A stretch of DNA of 64,000 bases from Mycobacterium paraense (GTDB lineage: Bacteria > Actinomycetota > Actinomycetes > Mycobacteriales > Mycobacteriaceae): assembly GCF_002101815.1 (NCBI RefSeq), contig NZ_LQPM01000009.1, positions 82,448 to 146,447 of the forward strand. The letters are read 5' to 3'. Position 1 is the first letter of the stretch. Each line of letters opens with the position of its first letter. The notes beneath the pieces were generated by a model. It was not told the origin of the DNA and made no database searches. It saw only the letters and a program-made list of their open reading frames with translations. This document shows positions 36,356 to 47,089 of the stretch, piece by piece. The position numbers were made by a program, and so were the translations under genes.

Positions 36356-37525
36356 TCAATAGCGAGTTAAGTAATCGTTTAACTCGTCGCCGACCTGCGC
36401 GTCGTGGTGGATGCGGCCGGTCGTTTCGGTCAGCGGGCGGCCCCCGCCGCCCCAGCGCTTGGCGATGATGTCGGCGGCGATCGACACCGCGGTCTCCTCC
36501 GGCGTGCGGGCGCCGAGGTCCAGCCCGATGGGGCTGGACAGCCGGGCCAGCTGGGCGTCGGTCAGCCCCGCGGCGCGCAGCCGGCTCATCCGGTCGTCGT
36601 GGGTGCGGCGCGATCCCATCGCGCCGATGTATCCGACGCGGGGCAGCCCGAGCGCCACCTCCAGCACGGGGACGTCGAACTTCGGGTCGTGGGTGAGCAC
36701 GCAGATCACCGTGTTCTCGTCGACGGCGCCCGCCTGCGCCTGGGCCGCGAGGTAGCGGTGCGGCCAGTCGACGACGACGTGGTCGGCCGTCGGGAACCGC
36801 ACCGGCGTGGCGAAGACCGCGCGGGCGTCGCACACGGTCACCCGGTAGCCGAGGAACGAGCCCTGCTGCGCGAGGGCCGCCGCGAAGTCGATGGCGCCGA
36901 AGACCAGCATCCGCGGGCGCGGCGCGAAGCTGGAGACGAACACCTCCATGCCGTCGCCGAGGCGCTGCCCGTCGGGCCCGTACTTGAGGACCTCGCTGCG
37001 GCCGACCGCCAGCAGGCCGCGCGCGTCGTCGGCGACCGCCGCGTCGGCGCGCGTCGAGCCCAGCGATCCCGCGACGGGGCTTGTGGGGTCGGGCCGGACC
37101 ACGATCCGCCGCCCCACCCACCGCGCGTCCGGGTGGCCGATGACCGTCGCGACCGCGACGGGACGGTTCTCGCCGATGTCGTCGGCGACGGCGCCGAGCT
37201 CGGGGAACGTCGCCCGCGAAATCGGCTCGACGAAGACGTCGATGATCCCGCCGCACGTCAGGCCGACGGCGAACGCGTCGCCATCGCTGACCCCGTAGCG
37301 CTCCAGCCGCGGCGTGCCGGTCTTCGCCACCTCGGTCGCGACGTCGTACACCGCGCCCTCCACGCAGCCGCCCGACACCGAACCGGCCACGGTGCCGTCG
37401 GGCGCCACCACCATCGAGGCCCCGGCCGGCCGCGGCGCGGACCGAAAGGTCCGCACCACCGTCCCGAGCCCCGCGGTGTCACCGGCGCGCCAGACCGACA
37501 CCAGCTGGGCAAGCACGTCACGCAC
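36356..37525 (-). CDS. XdhC/CoxI-family molybdenum-enzyme maturation protein
   Basis: 389 residues with both XdhC domains: RSAPRPAGASMVVAPDGTVA and GSVSGGCVEGAVYDVA at the start, then the Rossmann part MLVFGAIDFAAALAQQGSFLG, VICVLTHDPKFDVPVL and YIGAMGSRRTHDDRM. It likely delivers sulfur-loaded cofactor to CODH. It opens the nine-gene leftward cox operon and is divergent from the LysR gene, 22 bases away. The cluster therefore has two XdhC-type proteins, this one without a YHS domain. Confidence 0.88.
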   Translation of the reverse strand: MRDVLAQLVSVWRAGDTAGLGTVVRTFRSAPRPAGASMVVAPDGTVAGSVSGGCVEGAVYDVATEVAKTGTPRLERYGVSDGDAFAVGLTCGGIIDVFVEPISRATFPELGAVADDIGENRPVAVATVIGHPDARWVGRRIVVRPDPTSPVAGSLGSTRADAAVADDARGLLAVGRSEVLKYGPDGQRLGDGMEVFVSSFAPRPRMLVFGAIDFAAALAQQGSFLGYRVTVCDARAVFATPVRFPTADHVVVDWPHRYLAAQAQAGAVDENTVICVLTHDPKFDVPVLEVALGLPRVGYIGAMGSRRTHDDRMSRLRAAGLTDAQLARLSSPIGLDLGARTPEETAVSIAADIIAKRWGGGGRPLTETTGRIHHDAQVGDELNDYLTRY

Positions 37526-37535
37526 ACTCTCAAAG

Positions 37536-37541
37536 TAGGCT
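37536..37541 (+). promoter_or_regulatory. Probable -10 box of a leaderless LysR transcript
   Basis: TAGGCT ends six bases before the GTG at 37548 within the 22-base gap to the divergent XdhC gene. The XdhC side leaves no room for a separate leader either, so the cox promoter must overlap the LysR start region. Confidence 0.4.
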
Positions 37542-37547
37542 CATGGC

Positions 37548-38513
37548 GTGACTCCGGCTCAACTTCGGGCCTATTCGGCAGTGGTCCGCCTGGGTTCGGT
37601 GCGGGCCGCCGCGGCGGAGCTGGGTGTTTCCGACGCCGGCATCTCGATGCTGGTGACCGCCCTGCGCAAGGAGCTCGACGATCCCCTGTTCACCAGGACC
37701 GGCGCGGGGCTGGCGTTCACGCCCGGCGGGCTGCGCCTGGCCAGCCGCGCGGTCGAAATCCTCGGGCTGCAGCAACAAACGGCGATCGAGGTCACCGAGG
37801 CCGCGCACGGGCGCCGGCTGCTGCGGATCGCGGCGTCCACCGCGTTCGCCGAACACGCCGCGCCCGGCCTGATCGAGCTGTTCTCGTCGCGCGCCAACGA
37901 CCTGTCGGTGGAGTTGAGCGTGCACCCGACGAGCCGGTTCCGGGACCTGATCTGCTCGCGCGCCGTCGACATCGCGATCGGGCCGGTGAGCGAGGGTTCG
38001 ATCGCGCCCGACGACACGATCTTCGTCCGCCCGTTCCTGAAATATCAGATCATCGCCGTCGCGGCGCCGAACAGCCCGGTGGCGGCGGGGATTCCGGCGC
38101 CGGCGCTGCTGCGCCAGCAACAGTGGATGCTCGGCCCGTCGGCGGGCAGCGTCGACGGCGAGATCGCAAACATGTTGCGCGGCTTGGCCATTCCCGAGTC
38201 GCAGCAGCGCATCTTCCAGAGCGACGCCGCCGCGCTCGAGGAGGTGCAGCGGGTCGGCGGGGTCGGCCTGACGATCGGTTTCGCCGTCGCGAAGGATCTG
38301 GCGGCCGGGCGGTTGACCCACGTGTCCGGCCCCGGCCTGGACCGCTCCGGCGAGTGGGGCGCGGCGACGCTAGCCCCCTCGGTGCGCCAGCCCGCCGTGT
38401 CCGAGCTGGTCCGCTTCATCACCACCCCGAGGTGCACCCAGGCGATGATCCGCGGCTCCGGCGTCGGCGTGACGCGCTTCCGCCCGAAAGTGCATGTGAC
38501 GCTGTGGAGTTGA
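37548..38513 (+). CDS. LysR-family transcriptional regulator, probable cox regulator
   Basis: 321 residues. The N-terminal winged helix runs AQLRAYSAVVRLGSVRAAAA through LGVSDAGISMLVTALRKEL, then DDPLFTRTGAGLAFTPGG. A periplasmic-binding-protein-like effector domain follows from about residue 95. Divergent and only 22 bases from the cox operon, as LysR regulators usually are from their targets, so it probably controls CODH expression. GTG start. The matching M. tuberculosis gene (Rv0377) has the same length from memory. Confidence 0.87.
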   Translation: MTPAQLRAYSAVVRLGSVRAAAAELGVSDAGISMLVTALRKELDDPLFTRTGAGLAFTPGGLRLASRAVEILGLQQQTAIEVTEAAHGRRLLRIAASTAFAEHAAPGLIELFSSRANDLSVELSVHPTSRFRDLICSRAVDIAIGPVSEGSIAPDDTIFVRPFLKYQIIAVAAPNSPVAAGIPAPALLRQQQWMLGPSAGSVDGEIANMLRGLAIPESQQRIFQSDAAALEEVQRVGGVGLTIGFAVAKDLAAGRLTHVSGPGLDRSGEWGAATLAPSVRQPAVSELVRFITTPRCTQAMIRGSGVGVTRFRPKVHVTLWS

Positions 38514-38532
38514 GGGTGTGCTCACGGCTTTG

Positions 38533-38607
38533 CGTGTGCATCCTGGGCGACGACACGCCGGCTGACCGCGCCACTGGTTCACACTCAAGGTCAGGGATTC
38601 ACACTCG
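38533..38607. repeat. Dispersed intergenic element, copy B
   Basis: A 75-base stretch from CGTGTGCATCC to CACACTCG. Its first 29 bases match the element at 52315 with two differences, and both copies later share TCACACTCAA and CACACTCG at nearly the same spacing. It lies between the LysR gene and the unknown gene at 38626. Confidence 0.65.
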
Positions 38608-38625
38608 ACCCGGCGAGAGGCGGCC

Positions 38626-39054
38626 ATGACGCGCCCCGACGACACCGCGGGCTGGCGCGAGGTCGCCGACCGGCTCACCCCCGAGCAGGCCGCGGGGTTC
38701 GAACTCCAGGAACGATCCGGCGACGACCCGGCCACCATGCGGGCCATGGCCGACGAGCTGGCGGCCGCGAACGCCACCGCCGTCATGTCCGGTCAGATCG
38801 CCGCCCCGCCCGACGCGACGCGCCTCTACGGCTGGCAGACTCACGGCGAGCGGACGTGGCGCGAATTCGACTGCAGCACAAGGCAGGTCGGGTCGGCCGT
38901 CGTCCGCGTGCGGGGCCAGCAGTTCGCCGACGGCAGCTGCGAGCGCTGGATCAGCGTGTCGGCCACCCATGACGAAGAGTTTCAGGCCGAGCAGGCCCGC
39001 GAGCTGGCGGCGGCGTTGCAGGCGGTGGCCGACGAGGCCGACCGGCTGGCGTAG
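38626..39054 (+). CDS. Unknown small soluble protein
   Basis: 142 residues, acidic, no signal peptide or membrane helix. It begins MTRPDDTAGWREVADRLTPE and has a beta-rich middle (SAVVRVRGQQFADGSCERWI) and an alanine-rich C-terminal helix (ARELAAALQAVADEADRLA). No family recognised. It stands alone between the copy B element and the convergent methyltransferase gene, and codon use looks native. Confidence 0.65.
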   Translation: MTRPDDTAGWREVADRLTPEQAAGFELQERSGDDPATMRAMADELAAANATAVMSGQIAAPPDATRLYGWQTHGERTWREFDCSTRQVGSAVVRVRGQQFADGSCERWISVSATHDEEFQAEQARELAAALQAVADEADRLA

Positions 39055-39075
39055 CCGTGCGGCATTCGCGGCCGG

Positions 39076-39720
39076 CTACCACGCGCGCGACAGGTCCGCA
39101 TGCTGGCGGATCCAGGCGTGCATCGCGATCCCGGCGGCCACCCCGGCGTTGATGCTGCGCGTGGAGCCGAATTGGGCGATCGACACCGTCAGCGCCGCGC
39201 CGGCCCGCAGGTCGTCGGTGATGCCGGGGCCCTCCTGACCGAACACCAGCAGGCAATCCCGCGGCAGCGCAGTCTGTTCCAGCCGCTGCGCGCCGGGGAC
39301 GTTGTCCACGGCGACCACGGTCAGGGCGGCACCGGCGGCGAAGTCCAGCAACTCGGCGGTGCTGTCGTGGTGGCACAGCCGCTGATAGCGGTCGGTCACC
39401 ATGGCGCCGCGGCGATTCCAGCGCCGTCGCCCGACGATGTGCACGGTGTGGACCGCGAAGGCGTTGGCCGTGCGCACCACCGAGCCGATGTTGGCGTCGT
39501 GGCCGAAGTTCTCGATCGCCACGTGCAACCGGTGGCGGCGCCGGTCGATGTCGGCGATGACCGCTTCCCGGGTCCAGTACCGGTAGGCGTCGACGACGTT
39601 GCGAGTGTCGCCGTCGCGCAACAGGTTCGGGTCGTAGCGCGGGTCGTCGGGGGGATCGCCCGGCCAGGGCCCGACGCCGCCGGCCGTCGTTCCCCATTCG
39701 GTGGGCCCGGGCCCGCTCAT
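39076..39720 (-). CDS. SpoU/TrmH-family RNA 2'-O-methyltransferase
   Basis: 214 residues. The SPOUT motifs are ENFGHDANIGSVVRTANAFA (motif 1), LLVFGQEGPGITDDLRAGA (motif 2) and SIAQFGSTRSINAGVAAGI (motif 3) in the expected order. It methylates a ribose in rRNA or tRNA using SAM; the site is unknown. An N-terminal 50-residue extension contains DAYRYWTREAVIADID. The ATG at 39720 overlaps the lipoprotein stop as ATGA. Confidence 0.87.
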   Translation of the reverse strand: MSGPGPTEWGTTAGGVGPWPGDPPDDPRYDPNLLRDGDTRNVVDAYRYWTREAVIADIDRRRHRLHVAIENFGHDANIGSVVRTANAFAVHTVHIVGRRRWNRRGAMVTDRYQRLCHHDSTAELLDFAAGAALTVVAVDNVPGAQRLEQTALPRDCLLVFGQEGPGITDDLRAGAALTVSIAQFGSTRSINAGVAAGIAMHAWIRQHADLSRAW

Positions 39721-40637
39721 CGCTGCGTCCACACCCCGGCGTGGGTGCCGTCCACCGCCACCGTCGCGTACAGCAGCGCCTCGTTGATCTCGCCCTGGGT
39801 GCACAGCGAGGCGTTGACGCGCACCGAATCCAGCGACGCGTCGGGCAGGATCAGCACCGACGACCCGTACGTCGCGCAGGCCGGGTTCAGGCCCCGGCCG
39901 GGCAGCGTCGGCGAGACGAGCAGCATCAGCGGGCCGCCGCGCTTGGCGGAGTCGTCGCGATACCGGTCCGCCACCGCGGTGGCCTCCAATCCCAGCAGCA
40001 TGAAGCCGTTGCCGCTGAACGCCGCCGGGTCGCCGAGCTGAGCCTTGGTCACCGGGGCGCCGTCGGCGCGCCATGCCGACAGGCTGACGGTCTTGACCAC
40101 CAGGCCGGTGTCGTTGGCGTTCGTCGGCGGCAGCCCGACCGGAAACGCCGCGGGGTAGGCCGCCGAGGTGTTGGCTATCCGGTCGCGCGGGGAGTAGCCG
40201 TACACGCCCCGCACCTGGCTCCGATCCTTCAGCGGCCCAAGGCAAACCGTGCCCGTCAGCCGGCCGGCGGGCGCGGAGAGCGCGTGCTGGATGTCGTGCA
40301 CGCTGTTCATCGCGTCGTCGCAGCTGCCCAGGCCGGCCGCCTCGATCGGGTGCGCCAGCGCACCGTAGAGCCCGAAGCGGATGTCCTCGGGTTTGGCGTG
40401 CGCCGCCTTCGGATCCGTCGGCGAGGCGTCCACGTCGACCAGCACGTAGTCGCCGTCCCAGCGCAGGTTCGACACCGACATGTTCCAGCCGAGCAGCGCC
40501 AGCGCCTCGCCCAGCCGCGCGCCCTGGGCGCCGTAGGGCCGCACGGGCTGGTTGGAGCCCGAACACCCGACCAGGATTGCGGCGATGGCGAGCAGTGCGA
40601 CGAGACCGCACGCGGCGCGGCGAGCCGCAGCGGTCAC
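39717..40637 (-). CDS. Probable lipoprotein of unknown function (Rv0381c-like)
   Basis: 306 residues. The signal ends in a good lipobox: LVALLAIAAILVGCSGSNQ. The mature part contains GDYVLVDVDASP, a disulfide-capable DDAMNSVHDIQHAL region, SRDRIANTSAA-like turns and LMLLVSPTLPGRG. GTG at 40637 is chosen because it places the signal peptide at the N-terminus; the longer frame adds a basic stretch before it. Translationally coupled to the SpoU methyltransferase. No function known. Confidence 0.72.
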   Translation of the reverse strand: MTAAARRAACGLVALLAIAAILVGCSGSNQPVRPYGAQGARLGEALALLGWNMSVSNLRWDGDYVLVDVDASPTDPKAAHAKPEDIRFGLYGALAHPIEAAGLGSCDDAMNSVHDIQHALSAPAGRLTGTVCLGPLKDRSQVRGVYGYSPRDRIANTSAAYPAAFPVGLPPTNANDTGLVVKTVSLSAWRADGAPVTKAQLGDPAAFSGNGFMLLGLEATAVADRYRDDSAKRGGPLMLLVSPTLPGRGLNPACATYGSSVLILPDASLDSVRVNASLCTQGEINEALLYATVAVDGTHAGVWTQR

Positions 40638-40761
40638 AGGGGGCGCAGCAGCCCCTCGCGAGGGCGCGCGACGTTTTGCCCGCCTCGTAGCGACAACGGA
40701 GCCGCCCGGCATCGTCGCGGCGCCTGTGACAGTTGATCCGCGCAGTGCTTTCACCGACGCC

Positions 40762-41304
40762 CTAGCCCAGCCCCAGATCGGCCAGGCCCAGCAGGCTGCG
40801 GTACGAAACACCCTCGGCCTCGATGGCCTCGGCCGCGCCGGTGGCGCGGTCCACCACGGTGGCCACGCCGATCACGTCGCCGCCCGCCTCCTGAACCGCC
40901 CGCACCGCCGTCAGCGCCGAGCCGCCCGTGGTGCTGGTGTCCTCGACCACCAGAGCCCGCCGGCCGGCGACCTCGGAGCCCTCGATCAGCCGTTGCAGCC
41001 CATGGGTTTTCGCCGACTTGCGGACGACGAACGCGTCGATCGGGCGGCCGGGCGCGTGCATGATCGCCGTCGCGACGGGGTCGGCGCCCAGCGTCAGGCC
41101 GCCGACGACCGCGTAGTCCCAGTCGGCGGTGAGGTCGCGCATCAGCACGCCGATCAGCGCGGAGGCCCGGTGCTGCAGGGTGGCGCGACGCAGGTCGACG
41201 TAGTAGTCGGCCTCCTTGCCCGACGACAGCGTCACCCGGCCGTGCACCACCGACAGCCGTCGTACCAGCTCGGCCAGCTCCTCGCGCGGGTCAGGTTCGG
41301 CCAC
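40762..41304 (-). CDS. pyrE: Orotate phosphoribosyltransferase
   Basis: 180 residues. LSSGKEADYYVDLRRATL is the orotate-site start and RALVVEDTSTTGGSALTAV the PRPP-binding loop; GGLTLGADPVATAI and FVVRKSAKTHG are also in place. It makes OMP from orotate and PRPP in pyrimidine synthesis. GTG start at 41304. Its first 14 bases overlap the end of the SDR gene. Confidence 0.95.
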   Translation of the reverse strand: MAEPDPREELAELVRRLSVVHGRVTLSSGKEADYYVDLRRATLQHRASALIGVLMRDLTADWDYAVVGGLTLGADPVATAIMHAPGRPIDAFVVRKSAKTHGLQRLIEGSEVAGRRALVVEDTSTTGGSALTAVRAVQEAGGDVIGVATVVDRATGAAEAIEAEGVSYRSLLGLADLGLG

Positions 41305-42064
41305 GACCGCCCCCTACTCGCCGCGTCGCCGCCCGGGCCAGCCGCCGCGGGATCAGCCGCCCGGCTGTGACGATCGCCTTGTACTGGCGGCCCGGAATGC
41401 TGATCACCTTGCCGGCGGCGATGTCGGCCAGGCTCCGGGCGACGACGTCGTCGACCTCGAGCCACAGGAACGACGGCAGCTTGGACATCTCGATGCCGGC
41501 CCTGGTGTGGAATTCGGTGCGCACGTATCCCGGGCACACGGCGTGCACCCCGACCCCGGTGCCCTGCAGGCCGACGGCCAGGCCCTCGCTGAACGAGATC
41601 ACCCACGCCTTGGACGCCGAATAGGTCGACCCGCGGCCCGGGACCAGCCCGGCGACGCTGGCGATGTTGATGACGGTGCCGGCGCCGGCGTCGAGCATGG
41701 CCGGCAGGGCGGCGCGGGTGAGGTGCATGACCGCGGTGACGTTGACGTCGAGCTGCGACTGCAGCAGCGCCGGGTCGGTGCTCCAGAAGTCACCGGAGGT
41801 GCCGAAGCCGGCGTTGTTCACCAACACCCTGACCCCGGCGGCAAGACGGTCGCAGACCTTGGCGCGGTCGGCGGGATCGGCCAGGTCGGCGGGCAGGATC
41901 TCGATGCCGCCGGCCTCGCCCTCGAGCTCGCCCGCCAGTCGGGTCAGCCGGTCCACGTCCCGGGCGACCAGCACCAGGTCGTAGCCGTCGCGCGCGTAGC
42001 GTCGCGCGTAGCCGGCGCCGATCCCGGACGTAGGCCCGGTGATCAGGGCTACGGGGCGAGGCAT
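41291..42064 (-). CDS. SDR-family oxidoreductase
   Basis: 257 residues. ALITGPTSGIGAGYARRYA binds the cofactor, VARD after strand two suggests NADP(H), then LVNNAGFGTSG, NIASVAGLVPGRGSTYSASK with catalytic Ser, Tyr and Lys. The C-terminus is basic (RLIPRRLARAATRRVGGGRGR), as in membrane-associated SDRs of lipid metabolism. It overlaps pyrE by 14 bases. Substrate unknown. Confidence 0.86.
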   Translation of the reverse strand: MPRPVALITGPTSGIGAGYARRYARDGYDLVLVARDVDRLTRLAGELEGEAGGIEILPADLADPADRAKVCDRLAAGVRVLVNNAGFGTSGDFWSTDPALLQSQLDVNVTAVMHLTRAALPAMLDAGAGTVINIASVAGLVPGRGSTYSASKAWVISFSEGLAVGLQGTGVGVHAVCPGYVRTEFHTRAGIEMSKLPSFLWLEVDDVVARSLADIAAGKVISIPGRQYKAIVTAGRLIPRRLARAATRRVGGGRGRT

Positions 42065-42128
42065 GAGCGACAGTGTAATGACGGGGAACTAGCGATCATG
42101 GGCGCGTCCCCGGCCCACCCCCGCGCTG

Positions 42129-42986
42129 TCAGCGCTGGTAGTTGGAGGCCTGGTTGCCGTTGCGGCCGGTGGGCGGCGGGCGGCGAAGGGATTCCGTGCG
42201 AGCGTCGTCGCGCCGCAGCGGCTCGGGCTCGCGGCGGGCCGCGTCACCGAGCAGCCCGGACACGTCCTGCCCGGAGCGCCGCGACGGTAACTCCGCCCGC
42301 GCGGCGGGCGCCAGGGGGCGGCTCGGCGCGGCATTGCGAAGTCCCGCAGGCGAACCCGCCTCGGCCGGGACCTCCTGGGGCACGGGCGGCAACACCCGCA
42401 GCAGGTCATTGAACTGGCGGACCGTGCGCAGCCCCTCGTCCCACTGGGTGCGCGTGCTGGCGATCGGCATCGCGACCAGGGTCCAGTTCTGCTCGTTCCA
42501 CATGATCTCGGCGCAGTCCGGGGCGGTGTGCGCGAAGGTGACCATGCGGCGGTCACACGCCCGACGGGCGGCGTCGAGGTTGGTGGAGTACACCATCCGC
42601 GGGCCGATGGCGCCCAGCAGCCAAATGTCGCTCTCCCGTGGCTCTTTGAGCCCCTTGAGCCGCAGGTCCACCACGACGTTGGTGCCCACCTTGCGGTGCA
42701 GCGCGATCACGGTGGCGACCTCCTCGAGGTCGAAGATGTACACCGCCTCGCCGCGGATCTGGCCCAGCACGACGTTGTGGGCGGGGACGTCGCCGACCGT
42801 GGAGATCACGCCGCGCTTCCACCGCTTGAGGATGTCGGAGGATTCCCGCTCGTAGTCGAAGCCGTGCGAGCGCGCCCACGACCTACGGCGCCTGCTGCGG
42901 CCGCGGCGTCGATCGAGGTCGACGTACAGCAGCACGCCCGCACCGACAAAGCACAGTGCGGACAGCGTGAACCAAAGGGGGACCAT
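42129..42986 (-). CDS. ttfA: TtfA, trehalose monomycolate transport factor
   Basis: 285 residues. One N-terminal membrane helix (WFTLSALCFVGAGVLLYVDL), a basic stretch, then a cytosolic domain (FDYERESSDILKRWKRGV, VYIFDLEEVATVIAL, MVTFAHTAPDCAEIMWNEQN) and a disordered polar tail. It matches Rv0383c in length and position beside pyrE and clpB. TtfA is an essential partner of the MmpL3 exporter of trehalose monomycolate in mycobacteria. Identity rests on context and remembered family features. Confidence 0.82.
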   Translation of the reverse strand: MVPLWFTLSALCFVGAGVLLYVDLDRRRGRSRRRRSWARSHGFDYERESSDILKRWKRGVISTVGDVPAHNVVLGQIRGEAVYIFDLEEVATVIALHRKVGTNVVVDLRLKGLKEPRESDIWLLGAIGPRMVYSTNLDAARRACDRRMVTFAHTAPDCAEIMWNEQNWTLVAMPIASTRTQWDEGLRTVRQFNDLLRVLPPVPQEVPAEAGSPAGLRNAAPSRPLAPAARAELPSRRSGQDVSGLLGDAARREPEPLRRDDARTESLRRPPPTGRNGNQASNYQR

Positions 42987-43054
42987 CCCACACAGGGTAT
43001 CTGCTGTTTGGCCGGAACACAGAATCCGACCAGGTCACAACCCAGTTACAGGTC

Positions 43055-43164
43055 GTGGCGATCGCGAGGGCGGCGAAGCCGGCCGAAGCGGGTCGCCACC
43101 GTCGGTGTCGTGGCGATCGCGAGGGCGGCGAAGCCTGCCGAAGCGGGTCGCCACCGTCGGTGTC
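43055..43164. repeat. Tandem repeat, two copies of a 55-bp unit (VNTR candidate)
   Basis: Copies at 43055-43109 and 43110-43164, each starting GTGGCGATCGCGAGGGCGGC and ending CACCGTCGGTGTC, differ at only two adjacent-region positions (CCGG against CTGC in the middle). Unit length and intergenic position match mycobacterial MIRU-type minisatellites. It lies between ttfA and clpB. Confidence 0.88.
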
Positions 43165-43184
43165 TTGGGGGGACACTCGCGCCG

Positions 43185-43237
43185 AACGTCGACTTGTTGG
43201 GCGATTTCGGATGAAATCCCGACAACAAGTCGACGTT
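43185..43237. repeat. Long near-perfect palindrome downstream of clpB
   Basis: AACGTCGACTTGTTG at 43185 pairs exactly with CAACAAGTCGACGTT ending at 43237. The inner part continues as GATTTC / GAAATC around a four-base loop GGAT, giving a stem of about 24 pairs with one small interruption. It begins 12 bases after the clpB stop on the minus strand. No run of T follows, so a classical terminator is not clear, though it could still end or protect the clpB mRNA. Confidence 0.75.
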
Positions 43238-43248
43238 CGAGCGGACCG

Positions 43249-45795
<2,547 letters not shown>

Positions 45796-45866
45796 GAACT
45801 GTCTCCCTTCGAAGTCCAGAAAGGGGGGTAGGGAAAATGCTTGTCGCGTTGTTCAACGTCGTCAAG

Positions 45867-45887
45867 GTTGAGTCTGTTCCGCTCAAG
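45867..45887 (-). promoter_or_regulatory. HAIR-type HspR operator upstream of clpB
   Basis: GTTGAGT, seven bases, GCTCAAG; on the clpB strand CTTGAGC-N7-ACTCAAC. This matches the HAIR consensus CTTGAGT-N7-ACTCAAG at 12 of 14 positions. It lies between the clpB start (45795) and the divergent flavohemoglobin gene (45925), close enough to affect either promoter. Confidence 0.8.
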
Positions 45888-45910
45888 TCTAGCTTTTTCG
45901 CTTGCGAGCT

Positions 45911-45916
45911 TAGAAT
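45911..45916 (+). promoter_or_regulatory. Probable -10 box of a leaderless flavohemoglobin transcript
   Basis: TAGAAT, eight bases before the GTG at 45925, with no ribosome site between. The HAIR site ends 23 bases upstream, roughly where a -35 region would lie, so HspR could also affect this gene. Confidence 0.45.
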
Positions 45917-45924
45917 CGGGCCCC

Positions 45925-47076
45925 GTGAGCCTCGAGGACCCGGATTCGCTGCGGGTGCTGCGCGACGGGTTCGATCAGGAGCTCGTCCGCCGGTTCTATA
46001 CCCACTGGTTCGCCCTCGACGTCTCCGTGCGCGACCTGTTTCCGCCCGAAATGGAGGCGCAGCGAGCCGCCTTCGCGCACGCGTTGCACTGGGTCTACGG
46101 GGAACTGGTCGAGCAGCGCGCCGCCGAGCCCGTGGCCTTCCTGGCCCAGCTCGGCCGCGACCACCGCAAGTTCGGGGTGCTGCCGAGCCACTACGACTCG
46201 CTGCGGCGCGCGCTGTACGCCACGCTTCGAGACCACCTCGGCGAGGCGTGGACCGACGCCGTCGCCCAGGCCGCCGAGCAGTCGCTCAACCTGATCACCG
46301 GGGTGATGCGCGGGGCCGCCGACGCCGACGAGGGGCCGGCGTGGTGGGACGGCACGGTCATCGAGCACATGCGGGTCTCGCGCGACCTGGCCGTCGTTCG
46401 GCTGCAAGTCGACCGCCCGATCGACTATTACCCGGGCCAGTACGTCGACGTCCACGTTCCGCAGTGCCCGCGGCGCTGGCGCTACCTGTCCCCGTCGATC
46501 CCGGCCGAGCCGGGCGGCGGCATCGAGTTCCACGTCCGCCAGGTGCCCGGCGGCCTGGTCAGCACCGCGATCGTCAACGAAACGCGGCCCGGCGATCGGT
46601 GGCGGCTCTCCAGCCCGCACGGCGGCCTACGGGTCGACCGCGACGGCGGGGACGTGCTGATGGTCGCCGGCAGCACCGGCCTGGCGCCGCTGCGGGCGCT
46701 GATCATGGACCTGTCCCGCTACGCGGTGAACCCGCGCGTGCACCTGTTCTTCGGCGCCCGCTACCGCTGCGAGCTCTACGACCTGCCCACGCTGTGGCAG
46801 GTCGCGCAGCACAACCCGTGGCTGTCGGTCACGCCGGTTTCGGAGTACGGCCGCGACCCCTCGTGGGCCGCCGACTACCCCGACCCCACGCCCCCGCGCG
46901 GGCTGCACGTGCACCAGACCGGCCGCCTGCCCGACGTGGTGACCAAGTACGGCGGCTGGGGTGACCGGCAGATCCTGATCTGCGGCGGACCCGACATGGT
47001 CCGCGCCACCAAGGCCGCCCTGATCGCCAAAGGGGCCCCGCCCGAACGCATCCAGCACGATCCGCTATCCAGGTGA
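45925..47076 (+). CDS. Type II flavohemoglobin-like protein (Rv0385-like)
   Basis: 383 residues. An N-terminal globin domain (LVRRFYTHWFALDVSVRDLF with the CD-corner Phe; proximal His probably in GRDHRKFGV) is followed by an FAD-binding barrel (YYPGQYVDVHVPQ, RRWRYLSPS) and an NAD-binding part (VLMVAGSTGLAPLRALIMD, ILICGGPDM). The usual flavohemoglobin FAD motif RxYS is RYLS here. Mycobacterial proteins of this kind were described as type II flavohemoglobins with D-lactate-linked electron transfer rather than strong NO dioxygenase activity. GTG start. Downstream is an aldose epimerase gene, 13 bases away. Confidence 0.83.
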   Translation: MSLEDPDSLRVLRDGFDQELVRRFYTHWFALDVSVRDLFPPEMEAQRAAFAHALHWVYGELVEQRAAEPVAFLAQLGRDHRKFGVLPSHYDSLRRALYATLRDHLGEAWTDAVAQAAEQSLNLITGVMRGAADADEGPAWWDGTVIEHMRVSRDLAVVRLQVDRPIDYYPGQYVDVHVPQCPRRWRYLSPSIPAEPGGGIEFHVRQVPGGLVSTAIVNETRPGDRWRLSSPHGGLRVDRDGGDVLMVAGSTGLAPLRALIMDLSRYAVNPRVHLFFGARYRCELYDLPTLWQVAQHNPWLSVTPVSEYGRDPSWAADYPDPTPPRGLHVHQTGRLPDVVTKYGGWGDRQILICGGPDMVRATKAALIAKGAPPERIQHDPLSR

Positions 47077-47089
47077 GCCGAGGTAAGCC

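Noticed and set aside
43055..43164. CRISPR-like array
   Set aside because: The two 55-bp copies abut with no spacer, and no cas genes are present; this is a tandem repeat.
43185..43237. Rho-independent terminator of clpB
   Set aside because: The stem is strong but no T-rich run follows on the clpB strand, so I list it as a palindromic repeat.
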